Below the pieces are notes generated by a model. It saw only the letters and a program-made list of their open reading frames with translations. It made no database searches and was not told the origin of the DNA. A stretch of DNA of 64,000 bases, from the NCBI GenBank assembly GCA_023374025.1, contig SIJG01000013.1, forward strand, positions 1,678,081 through 1,742,080, in the 5' to 3' direction. Source of the stretch: Heterodera schachtii (Eukaryota > Nematoda > Chromadorea > Rhabditida > Heteroderidae). Below are positions 10,601-20,800 of this stretch, piece by piece (the stretch's first letter is position 1; the number at the start of each line of letters is the position of its first letter). The position numbers were made by a program, and so were the translations under genes.

Positions 10601-12581
10601 TATACTGCTGCGGTCGACACGGGCACGGCGCTGATCGGTGGACCAGTTCATCTGATGCAAATGATCAGTGAGTGGGTGGGTTCTGCTGGCAAACACGATA
10701 ATTCAGAATTGGAAAATTATAAAATTAAACGGAATGTGAATATTAGGGTAGTGCAGAGGTCGTTTAACCGAACCGAAACCCAAAACTGGCTTTTTTGGCC
10801 AAAAAGCGAAACCGAAACCCGGCTTTTTTGGCCAAAAAGCGAAACCGAAAACCGCTGCCCGGACCGCAAATGTCTGGGCCGCAAATGTCATACTCATACA
10901 ATCCTTTGTACGACAATACTTAATGCTACAGAATTTTTTTTTTAAATATTTTTATCACACGCATTTTCCGGGTGCCCTTTTTAGCATAATTTATAGGGAA
11001 GCAACTTTTAGTGACAAAAAATCCCGAAATAGTTAACTAAAATAGTGAGCAAAAATGCCAAAATAGTGAAGAAATAGTGACAAAAAGTCCGAAATAGTGA
11101 CGAATAGTGACATAATTTCAGCCAAAAATTGAATAAAATTAATATTTTTTTTCACTAGTGCAGTTGCAAATGAGCTATATTTCCTTTATACAATTCTCTT
11201 AGCAAATAGTGACATTTTTTAAATCAAAAATTTTGTCAATAAAAAAAATTTGGGGGAAGAATTTTTGAGAAAATTTTTTCATTTCTTAGGAGTGTATTTT
11301 TGAAAATTTTTGGGTCGATTTTTAGGGGTGTATTTTTCTGAAATTTTATAAGTCGATTCTTAGGGGTGTATTTTTCGTTTTTATTGCCTTTTTGCTGAGA
11401 AATTTTCCAAAAAATGTCAAAATAGTGAAAAAATAGTGACAAAATGCTAAAATAGTGATTTTTAACTATTTTAGTGACGAAGAGGCCAAAATAGTGATTT
11501 CTAGTGACCGATAATGACATCAGATTCAAAAAGTTTTAATGCAGAAATGCGTTTTTTGAGCTCCTTTCTTCAAAACAATTGAGCAAAAAAAAAAAGTTTT
11601 TTCACTAAAAGTTGCTTCCCTAATAATTTAATTATCTGCGCGCTTTTAAGCAGCTAAAAATCATTCATATCCATCATGTAAATTGTTTTGGTATAAAATT
11701 CAAATTTTAATGCTTTTGAGTTGCTGCCACAAATGCTGATTATTGCGAGGAGGACAACCTGTACACCGTTCCATGTGATCAACGACCCAAATTGGCACCA
11801 ATTGTGTTGAAAGTTAATGGGAAAGACATTGTGGTGCCAGCGGAGGAATATATAGTTGATGTGTGTGTGTGAAATTTGATTTAAAAATAACCAATTTTAA
11901 TGAATTCATTAATCAATAGTTGAATTTGCCGGATGGAAAATGTGCCCTTGGGTTGTTTGGGCAATATGGCGCCGGATTCACGACGGTAAAATTTTTAGAA
12001 AATTTTTATGTAAATCGGTGATTCTGGGGTATTTTTAGGAAAATTTGATTCTTTTTTCAAGAAAATCTCAACAAAAATGCAATAAACATTAAAAGAAATA
12101 GTCTTTCAATTTTGTTACAAAAAACTTTTTGGCACTTCCACTTTGGCATTTTCACAACCAATCTGTGCTCATTAAGCTGTTGATTCATTCAATTCCAGGA
12201 TTGGGGCTGATCCATAAAACTTTCCGGCACTTTTGGCATTCTACGTAAATCTGTGCTCAGTGCCGTTGTTAAGTCATTTATTCTCAGGATTGGGTTTTCC
12301 CAGGATTGGCTTGTCCCTAAAAGACTTTTTGGCACTTCCACTTTGGCATTTTCACAACCTATCTGTGCTGATTGAGCTGTTGATTCATTCAATTCCAGGA
12401 TTGGGTCCTTGGCGCTCTTTTCCTGAACGCATATTGCACAATGTTCGACTACGACAAGGGCCAGGTGAGCTTTGCGAGCTCCAAGGACACAATCCCGTAC
12501 AGGGATGACGAGGAGTTCAACGCGTCATTGCACGTCCATCCACGGCAAATTCTCCTACATGAACCTAAGGGGGAATTGTGA
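4686..12581 (+). CDS. pepsin-family (A1) aspartic protease-like secreted protein, altered first active site
   Basis: Exons read as 4686-4911, 6840-6966, 7949-8054, 9292-9482, 9875-10010, 10567-10667, 11721-11860, 11920-11985 and 12399-12581. Signal peptide (MRLFLLCVFLWW), propeptide, then YRGFYLANITVGTPPQQLQ. The first catalytic motif reads VALDTCYPFFW where active enzymes have DTGSS. The flap region (GDKITIPCHNC) lacks the usual Tyr-Gly-Ser/Thr-Gly. The remainder is conventional: FPLDGVLGLAWP, the second motif AVDTGTALIGGP, KVNGKDIVVPAEEYI, and the end DWVLGALFLNAYCTMFDYDKGQVSFA. Exon 5 holds one base too many: GGFMTIGGP and DNDHCSGPWHNVPL lie in different frames. The seven other junctions match. 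The protein is probably a nematode asp-type gut or secreted protein that is catalytically impaired, or a decaying copy. Introns are crowded with foldback elements. Confidence 0.85.
4956..5615. mobile_element. 660-bp hAT-like foldback element in protease intron 1
   Basis: Ends TAGGGCTGTCA and TGACAGCCCTA, flanked on both sides by the 8-bp duplication GTAATTAC (4948-4955, 5616-5623). This fits the hAT target pattern nTnnnnAn and is itself a palindrome. Both arms carry many copies of words such as TATGTCCATATTT and TTTTGGCAT. No transposase is encoded. Confidence 0.85.
5962..6704. mobile_element. 743-bp element, GGTGCT..GTCG family, copy 2, with long inverted arms
   Basis: Left end GGTGCTATGTCG, right end CGACTCAGCACC, flanked by the 8-bp duplication TTCCTATC (5954-5961, 6705-6712). 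The arms contain a twice-repeated word GTTATATAAAAACCATCAA separated by GGGC. They continue as a near-perfect inverted repeat of over 200 bp that includes CATAACTTTG and TTATCATTCGATAGG. Located in intron 1 of the protease-like gene. Confidence 0.85.
7427..7667. mobile_element. 241-bp foldback element with 9-bp duplication
   Basis: Inverted ends contain GGACATTTTGACAATGACCG on the left and CGGTCATTGTCGAAATGTCC on the right. The 9-bp sequence CTTCTGATT flanks both ends (7418-7426, 7668-7676), a length typical of Mutator-like insertion. Lies in intron 2 of the protease-like gene. Confidence 0.75.
8751..8855. mobile_element. ~105-bp foldback repeat, copy 3
   Basis: Starts TACCGTACTTCATAAAATTC and ends ATTTTAGTAAATACGGTA, with GAGCCCCCTGAAATAAAATC and CCGGGGGCTCTATTTTAG forming the stem. 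Same family as 2021-2137. Confidence 0.6.
8892..9281. mobile_element. 390-bp foldback element in protease intron 3
   Basis: Terminal inverted repeat GTGGCGCTAGTTGCAAAA at the left and its complement TTTTGCAACTAGCGCCAC at the right. No clear target duplication. The interior is AT-rich. A 78-codon open frame inside it shows no recognisable protein. Confidence 0.65.
10346..10541. repeat. inverted pair of the dispersed GAACCCC/GATCACGAATCC repeat
   Basis: The left half reads TCGAGGTCGCTGCTCACGAA, then CCAATTTCGAACCCCGG; the right half carries the inverted versions, ending GATTTGCGACCTCGA. Related sequence lies at about 23743-23830, 25630-25710, 25850-26080, 30125-30200 and 40715-40760. The complement contains GGTTCGAAATTGG, which resembles a tRNA-type B box. 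Confidence 0.6.
10994..11622. mobile_element. 629-bp hAT-like foldback element in protease intron 6
   Basis: Ends TAGGGAAGCAACTTTTAGTG and CACTAAAAGTTGCTTCCCTA, with the 8-bp duplication ATAATTTA on both flanks (10986-10993, 11623-11630). The arms are filled with AATAGTGAC words, many direct copies on the left and both orientations on the right. No transposase. Confidence 0.8.
12118..12398 (+). repeat. imperfect tandem duplication of an intron 3' splice region
   Basis: The last intron of the protease-like gene holds about three imperfect copies of one unit: GGCACTTCCACTTTGGCATT, ACAACC.ATCTGTGCT, then GATTCATTCAATTCCAGGAT. Each copy reproduces the acceptor TTCCAG|GATTGGG. Only the last (12398/12399) opens the frame coding DWVLGALF; the earlier ones (about 12199 and 12287) run into non-coding sequence. 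Confidence 0.65.
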
Positions 12582-13470
12582 AGTGTCCGAAAATTTGGGG
12601 AGATTTTTAATTTCCCAGGCCCCAATTTCTTCAAAATCTTGTCCCCAGATTAGAGCACATTTTTGGACTCCCCTTAAATCTGCTGCTGGTGATCTCCGAA
12701 CTGTGAGGAGAGCAACAGGCTTTTCATTTTAAGCCACTTTGTTTTTCATATTTAATTTGGATTTAATATGCAACAATGTCAAGGTGAACCATTTTAATGA
12801 GACTGAATAAACCAATTGGCAAATGTATGTAAATGTGTCAGAGTGACGTTTAATGCAAATTTTCAAATCCATACCACCTTAACTCATCAGGTTCAATGTG
12901 ATCAAGCCTGGTCTCGTTTAATTACATTTCATTACATTAATGGGGGAAGTGAGAGTAATTAATTAGCTGCATAACTTTAAATTTTATGTAAATGCAAGCA
13001 GTCATACTAGTCACATACATATAATTGGGCTAAATCCATGATCAACAATTGCTGGCTCATGGGACGGACAAAAAAAATAAAATAAAATAAAGGTCAATGA
13101 TGATCAAAATGCCGAATTTGGTCTCAAATCATCCGTGATCAATTGATGGTGAATGGTGGGTCAGGTCAGCTGATCACGGGAAGAATGTGGGATTGATTAC
13201 ATAAATGCCAACAATGATATTGGATCAGACCCATGGTCAACAATTGATGGATCATGGGACGGACAGAAAAAATAAAATAAAAAGATCAATTATGATCAAA
13301 ATGCTGAATTTGAATACCAAAGCATACTTGATCAATTATGGTGAATGAATGTGGATTAGGTCAGCTGATCAGGGAATAATGCGGGATTTATTAGCATAAG
13401 TGCCAACAATGATCAAAATGCCAATGGTCCAAAAGTGCCGATCATCATTCACAGTGCCATCCATTGTTGT
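12582..13470. other. intergenic gap with tandem repeat of ~195 bp
   Basis: Between the convergent ends of the protease-like and acetyl-CoA synthetase genes. From about 13030 to 13430 there are nearly two copies of a ~195-bp unit containing TCATGGGACGGACA, AAATAAAATAAA, GATCAAAATGC and GGTCAGCTGATCA. A likely polyadenylation signal for the minus-strand gene (TTTATT on the plus strand) lies near 13387. No gene seen. Confidence 0.55.
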
Positions 13471-16400
13471 TTAAGCTCGGTTGCATAATCCGCGCTCCAA
13501 TCGGCCCTGCCACAGTTGTTCAATGACTGCTTCGTCCACCAGTGTTGAAGTGTCGCCCAAGTCGGCGCCGGTGTCGCCCTCGGCAATTTTGCGCAAAATG
13601 CGCCGCGTCACTTTGCCGGACCGGGTCTTGGGCAGTCCCGGCGCTTTCTGCACAACATCTGGCACAGCAATGGCACCAATCTGAACATTTGGTTTAACCA
13701 ATTTTGTTATAAAAACAATTTATTTTTTAAACAGTTCTTTTTAAACGGTGTAAAATTTTCATAGGTTTTTGTCCGTGATTTTCGAATTGTACACGGAAAA
13801 AAAGTAGAGACCGGACTTTTGAAGAAGTCGGTAATCGATATTTTGGATGGAATCAGGCAGGAGAAAGGATTATTGTGATTTAAATCTCGGTAATTCAACA
13901 TCGGGATTTAAATTCCGGTTGTTTTGGGTCCTCGTCCCGGCCCTTTTTCAAAAAGTCGGAATCTTAAACTTCGAAATTTTTCAAAAATCAAGTTGAAAAT
14001 TTTCAGCTATTTTTTGGAAAATTTTTTGAAAAATTTAGCAATTCACCCTGTAATTTGGAAAACCCAAATTTTCAAATTATTCTTCTTTTAAATTCTCATA
14101 AAAAAATTTTCAAAGATTTTTTTTTTAATTTATAGTTATAAGTTTAAAAAATATGTTTGTTTTTTTTTTTAATTTTCGTGGGAAAACACACCTTTAATCG
14201 GACGAGCTCCTTCAACTGTCGTACAAGTTGGTCGTCAAATTGTTTGCCATTGGACAGCGTGACAAAAGCGTACGGACAATGGCCTTTGATTGGGTGAGGA
14301 ACCGACACAACCGCAGCCTCAACAACATCGGAATGGTGGACAAGCGCTGACTCAATCTCAGCAGTGGACAACAGATGGCCGGACACCTGTGGCGGAAATT
14401 TCAGAAAATTTTAGCAAATTTAAAAAACCGAAATTTAATGGCCAGACATAAATGGCAAAGATTTAAAAAATAAAATTTAAAAATCGAAAATTTAAAGACC
14501 GGCGGACGAACATCTATGGGTGGGAATTGAAAAAACTTACAAAACCTAAAATTTAATTGCCGGACCCCTGTGGAATATCGAAAATTTATGGCCGGACCCC
14601 TGTGCGGGAATTTGAAAAGTTTTTAGCAAATTTATAAAATCGAAAATTTGGTTTTTTAAATTTATTTTTTTTTGAAGAAAAAGTTGTGTTTTTATTTTCT
14701 CACATTCATCAAATCGTCCATTCGACCAGTGATCCAGTAATAGTTGTCCTCGTCTCGTCGAGCGCCATCGCCCGTGAAGTAATGGCCCGGAAACGGGCTA
14801 AAAATGAGGCACAAATAAGGCAAAGCAGCTCAATTTCCCATCCCCACGAAAATTTCTTAAAAAAAAAAAAATTGAAATTTTTTAGTTTTATAAATTAGCA
14901 AAACTAAAAAAATAATAATTTTTTGAAAAAGTAAAAAATATAAAATAGTGATTTGTTCAAAAAAATTTAATTTATTTTTTTAACAGAAAAATCCTCAAAA
15001 AATTTTTAAAATTTAAAGTTAGTAAACAGATATTCTTCCCCCCACTAATAACCAGGGAAAAAACCTACGTAAAATATGTTTTGACAAAGCGTTCATGGTC
15101 ACCCCAAGCGGTCCGCGCAATGCCGGGCCACGGGCGCGCAAAGCACAGACTGCCATCAGCAGGACCCTGTGGGGGGGATGTTGGCAAAAATTAATTGAAT
15201 TAAATTTAAAAATATTTATTTTAATTAATGCCCACCTCCAAATGCCGTCCTTCGGCATCCAAAATGCGCGGCACAATGCCAAAGAATGGCAGCGTGGCAG
15301 CGCCCGGTTTTGTTGGCGTTGCCCCGGGCATTGGCGTCAGCACATGACCACCCTTAAAATGAAAAAGAAAAATGATTTTAATTGAAAATATTTTTTTTGG
15401 AGGGAAAAATTAAAGTGAAGCAACATTAAAAATAAATTATTTAATTTAAAAAAGAATAATAAAGAAAATAATTTAAAAAATAAATGTGAATCAATGATTT
15501 TTTAAATATTATTATAAATAAAATAAATTAGAAATGTATTAAATACAGAGAGAGTAACATAAAATATTACAGTCTCCGTTTGCCAATAAGTGTCCACAAT
15601 GGCACACCGTTCTTCTCCCACTACGGTGTACAACCATTTCCATGCTGAAGGATTTATCGGCTGAAATTTAAAAAAAACAAAAATTAATTTTGTAATAATT
15701 CAATTTAAAAAAAGTGACACCTCGCCAACCGAGCCGATCACTTGAAGCGATGAACGGTCATGTTTTGTGACCATTTCGTCTGAAAATGCCATCAGCGCAC
15801 GCACAGCAGTTGGTGCAGTGTACAGCTTGGTGACCTGTATGGGAAAATTTAAAAACCAAAAAAAAAATTAAAGGAAAATAAAAATGTTAAAATCTTATTA
15901 AATAATTTTCAAAAAATAATATGGCTTATGTTAGATTTTTATATTTTTACACATTTTATTTTTTGCAGATACACATTATACGAGTGAAGCATGAAAAACA
16001 TAAAAATTTTCTCGAAAATGTTCAAATTCTAGACGATATCACGAAAATTTAATTTTTAATTTAGAATTGTTTTACTAAATTTTTTGAAAAAACTGTTTTT
16101 TTATAAAAAAAAAATGTTCGAAAAAATAGTTCATAAATTGTTATAATTCTTTTGGCGTTTTTTAGCATATTTTTTGAGGGTTTTTTTTTGTCATATATAA
16201 TGTATATATTTTATAAAAAAATAAATTCAAATCCAGTTCAAATCCAGGCCTAACAAATCAAGATTTAATTGATGTTTTTCCACCTTATATTTCTCGACAA
16301 TGGCCCACATTCGGGATGTGTCCGGATAGCTGGGCACCCCTTCAAAGATCACCGATGTCAGCCCGTTCAGCAACGGTCCATAGACCACGTATGAGTGACC

Positions 16401-19400
16401 CGTGATCCAACCTGTTATTAGTGAGAACAATTTAAATGGGAGTAGCTCATTCAAATTTTCAAAAAAAAAAACTTCTAAATATAAGAAATTTTAGAAAAAA
16501 AAATTGAAAATTTTAAGAAAATTTTTCAAACTTAATGATGAATTACTAAATTTTTCTAAAAGGTCGCTGAAAAATTTTTCGAAAGTTTTTTTTTCTTGAA
16601 TTTTCATAAAAAAATTTTCAAAGTTTCTTTGACAATCAAAAATTTTTGTTTTTGCCATTTTTGACTGATTTCCCAGTCCAAATCAGGAGGATCCGGGTCT
16701 CAGAGTTTCCAAAATTCCAGGTTTTCCTGAACAACCTAATTAAAATTTAAAAAATTACACATATTATTAATAAATAAACAAAGTTGTATCATTGAACGGG
16801 GAAAATTATCCAAAAATATATTAATAATTATTGGGCAAAAATTGACCACAATCAGCGGTACACCAATAAACATCATGGTCAGCGTGTGCATCAAACGAGC
16901 ATTTGGTGGTCATGTACACATAGCACATGTAGCTGAAAACACAGTCAGTCAGTCACAACATAATTTAAAAATTTTTTCGAGAATTTATAGTGAAATTCTA
17001 TCATAAAACCAAAAAATAAATTTAATTTTGGACAAGGAGAGTAATAATACGGAAAAAAAAAGTCATTGCCGATTTTTTACTTTTAAAATTTACCAAAATT
17101 TACGATTTGGGGGGGGGGGGGAATTAGGTTTTTGTCAACGAAATTTTTTCTATCTGAGCCAAAAAATCCTAAAAATTTTGAAAACAAATAAAAAATTGTT
17201 AAGCCAAAAATTTTTGAAAAACTTACCAAATTTATGATATTTGGGTTTTCAAAGCTTATTATATTTTTTAGCCTAGGTTTTAATATGGTAAAAAAAATTT
17301 TAATTTCCTCGCCCGGGGGGACGACGGGGGAATCAAGATCTTCAAAATCCCGACATGATTCGAAGACATATCCCGTACCCGGCCGTGGTGTGCAAAATGC
17401 CCTTGGGCACCCCGGTGGAGCCGGACGTGTACAGGATGAACAGCGGGTGTTCCGCGTCCACCCACTCGACCGGAGCAGCCGCGCCATGCGCGCCACTATG
17501 CTTTTCCGCTTCCGCTACCATTGCCGCGTCCCAGCTCACATCCCTCGCGGCATCCCATTGTGATGTTGTTGTTGCTGCTTGCGCCGATGTGCCGTTGCCA
17601 TTCCCGTTGCTGTTGTCAGCCGCCGAATGCCGTGGCACGCTCACTTTGCACAAATGTTCCACGACGATCATGTGCTCCACAGGGTGGCCCTTTTCCGCAC
17701 ACATTTCAGCCGCTTGGTCCGCAAGCGTTTTAAGCTGCAGGGAGGCAAAAAGTGTTGTGCAACCAACTAATTAGGGTCTGACAAATTAGGGGAGCATTCG
17801 TTCCCCCCGAATTTTTTTTTGAAAATTTTCCGGCGATTTTTTTGAAAAAAACTAGGATTACTCGTATAAATTTTGAAAAAATCGCTGAAAAATCGGGTTT
17901 TCCCGGGATCATCATTTTTTTTTGAAAAAAAAACGTTGGGATAAGGATACGGAAAAATGAAATTTTTGAATCCCGGAACAGAGATTAGAACTTTGGATCC
18001 AAAATCCTATCCCTGCTCGACTGCCAATCCCGATCTCGTCATTTGCAAAATGCCGAGCTCTTTTGCCAAAAATTCTCGGAATACCACAATCACTTTGCCG
18101 TGCCGCCATCCACCTGGATCAGTTTGTTGCCGCGATAGCATCCGTCCGCCGTGATGAGCAGCCGCGACTGTGTATGGATAATACGCTGTGCCAACGAATC
18201 GGCGGAAAAGCCGGCAAACACAACAGAGTGAATGGCACCGATGCGTGCGCAGGCCAACATTGCCACCGGCAATTCCATAACCATTGGCAAATAGATGGAC
18301 ACCACGTCGCCAGCGCGAACGCCTCGGGCGCGCAATACGGCAGCGAACGTGACCACCTGTGCAGCAACAACAAAGACCCGTAAAAGGCGCATCCGGGGCC
18401 AAAAAAAAAAAATTTTGAACATTTTTTAATATAATTTCGCTAAAATTTTTAAAACGTTAGATCCATAAATTCTCAAAAGGCCATTTTTGGATCAAAATCT
18501 AAAAAAATGAAAGCGGACCTATTTAACTTTTAAAATCTTTTAGTCTTCTCTCAGAAAAAAATCAGAATGAGTTTTTTTTCTAGAAAATTTTTAAAAATTC
18601 TAAAAATTTTTTGTGTTTCCTAGAAAAAAAATAATTAATTTTAATTCTTTTTGAGAAAGAAATTCTAGGTTTTAATTGAAAATTAAAAATGTACGAAACT
18701 CCATTGTACAAACTAACTGCCCATTGTACGAAAAGGCACCAACCCTGTGTAACCCGGGTAAAATGGCATAAAATTCTGAAAAATTATTTCCCATTATCCG
18801 CCAGTAGGCTTAATTATCAATTTTTGCCATTGAAAACACCACCTGATCAAGCAGTTGTTGGTAGGTGATTGTACGCTCGTCGCCTGGCTCGTTTCCCTCC
18901 CAGCGGAAGGCCACCCGATCACCAATCCCGGCTTTGATGTTGCGTTCCTGAATTAAATTTTGGGGGGGTCAAATGGGTGTACTAAGTCCCTTCCCCCGCC
19001 GTTTCCCGTCCCCCTCACTAAAAAAAGAAAGACTCAAATTAAATTTTACAAGAGAATTTCAAGAAGGCAAAATTTTTTTTTTTTAAATTCCAGCGATTTT
19101 TCAAGGTTTATGATGAAATACTGTTTTTCGGAAAAAAAAATTTTCTTATAAAAATTCCAAGATTTTTTTTTGTTGAGAAATTTCTAAGTAGAAATTCAAT
19201 CAGATCCATATGAATCAGTCTCGGCATTAGATAGGTATATATAGGCATTTCTGACACACCAAAATATTCAATTTTAATTTGAAAAAAAATTATAAAATAT
19301 TTTTCATCAGCAATTTTTGTGCCATTCTTGAGTAAAGAGACTTTGGAGGCCTTTACCGAGCAAGTCAATCATGCTAAAAAATAATAATTTCTCACCAAGC

Positions 19401-20027
19401 AATTGTATGCAATGTTTGTCCGAGAACCGGCCATGAAGTGCACAAAAACTTCGCCTTTACGATGATCAAAATTCCATTCCAGCCCGTTGTTTGAAAACAC
19501 TTCAAAGTGAAGCTGTTCAGCAACAGAACGCCAAAACTTTTCCGGGTCATCCAAAGATTGCCGATACATGTCCTGGCAAAATTGGCAAGCAAAACATTAA
19601 ATTTTGCCATGATAAAGTCTCTTGGAAACGAATTTTTTTTTTTTTTTTTGAAATTGAACATGGATTTGGCCGGCAGTGATCAACAGGAGATAGAGATGAA
19701 TTTGTAAAAAAAAGTGATCAGGAAAAGCTATATGAAAACATTATCCCAAAATGCCAACATTCTTGGCAAAAGTCTCTTAATCTACTAGAGACCGGTAGGA
19801 CAAGGATCCTGTGTGAGATTTTCCCACCCTCCTGATTGGACTGAGTCCGGGTTCATGTCTGGGTCCATATTGGAAATCCGGATCATCCTAAAATCCGCTC
19901 ATTTAATCACCACATAAGTTGCCATGCCATTAACATGGGCACCGGCTAACAGCGGTGCCGGCGGTTGGAACACTTCTTCCTCAGGCGCTGTCGCAGTGCT
20001 GAACATGACCTTCAGGTTGTCGGACAT
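13471..20027 (-). CDS. acetyl-CoA synthetase (AMP-forming), 14 exons, 708 aa
   Basis: Exons on the minus strand: 19914-20027, 19396-19572, 18843-18947, 18114-18356, 17379-17734, 16847-16932, 16284-16411, 15721-15834, 15571-15660, 15236-15352, 15069-15166, 14704-14797, 14192-14386 and 13471-13680. All phases agree (2127 nt). The enzyme makes acetyl-CoA from acetate, ATP and CoA. Seen in order: N-terminal ACS cap ([23 protein letters not shown]), [21 protein letters not shown], the ATP-binding loop [11 protein letters not shown] near residue 315, [60 protein letters not shown], and the catalytic/acetylatable lysine in [16 protein letters not shown]. Before the ATP loop is a low-complexity Asn/Gly/Ala insert. 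No clear mitochondrial leader, so a cytosolic or nuclear role is inferred. C. elegans acs-19 is the likely counterpart, from memory. Confidence 0.97.
14387..14640. repeat. degenerate copies of an exon-intron border inside ACS intron
   Basis: Next to the exon border GGCCGGACACCTGTGGCGGAA the intron repeats decayed versions of the same words: GGCCAGACATAAATGG, TGCCGGACCCCTGTGG and GGCCGGACCCCTGTGCGGGA, each followed by AT-rich AAATTT.AAAA sequence. This looks like local tandem duplication of the splice acceptor followed by decay. Confidence 0.55.
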
Positions 20028-20062
20028 TGAAACAGTGGCCACGGGAAAAGATGAATGCTTTT
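20028..20062 (-). promoter_or_regulatory. probable trans-splice acceptor before the ACS start codon
   Basis: On the minus strand ATTTCCCAG ends at 20063, 35 bases before the ATG at 20027, with no upstream coding exon of matching phase found. In nematodes this arrangement usually marks spliced-leader addition. An in-frame extension from the acceptor to the ATG stays open, so an upstream exon cannot be fully excluded. Confidence 0.45.
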
Positions 20063-20121
20063 CTGGGAAATGTTGCAAAAAATAATTAAAAATGAAAAAA
20101 ATAAAATAGTTTAGCTGGAAA

Positions 20122-20800
20122 AGATATAAAAATAGTGTTTAATTGGGAGAGTGTGGAAAAGTTGGAAGAGAGAAAGAGGAAACCTGAGAAAATAGTGTTT
20201 AATTAGAAATTGAAATACGAGAGAATAGTGTTTAATAAGAAAGGAAATACGAGAAAATAGTGTTTAATAAGAAAGGAAATACGAGAAAATAGTTCATAAT
20301 TAAGAGAGAGTGGAAAAGTTGGAAGAGAGAAAGAGGAAACCTGAGAAAATAGTGTTTAATTAGAAATTGAAATACGAGAGAATAGTGTTTAATAAGAAAG
20401 GAAATACGAGAAAATAGTGTTTAATAAGAAAGGAAATACGAGAAAATAGTTCATAATTAAGAGAGAGTGGAAAAGTTGGAAGAGAGAAAGAGGAAACCTG
20501 AGAAAATAGTGTTTAATTAGAAATTGAAATACGAGAGAATAGTGTTTAATAAGAAAGGAAATACGAGAAAATAGTGTTTAATAAGAAAGGAAATACGAGA
20601 AAATAGTTCATAATTAAGAGAGAGTGGAAAAGTTGGAAGAGAGAAAGAGGAAACCTGAGAAAATAGTGTTTAATTAGAAATTGAAATACGAGAGAATAGT
20701 GTTTAATAAGAAAGGAAATACGAGAAAATAGTTCATAATTAGGAGAGAGTGGAAAAGTTGGAAGAGGGAAAGAGGAAATCCGAGAAAATAGTGCAAAAGA
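20122..20800. repeat. ~157-bp nested tandem repeat, about 4.3 copies
   Basis: The unit is AGAGAGTGGAAAAGTTGGAA, then GAGAGAAAGAGGAAACCTGA, then two or three copies of a ~33-bp subunit containing AATACGAGAAAATAGTGTTT. Restarts are near 20146, 20303, 20458 and 20621, with a shorter last copy near 20744. The array sits about 100 bp upstream of the acetyl-CoA synthetase start, in its 5' flank. Confidence 0.85.
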
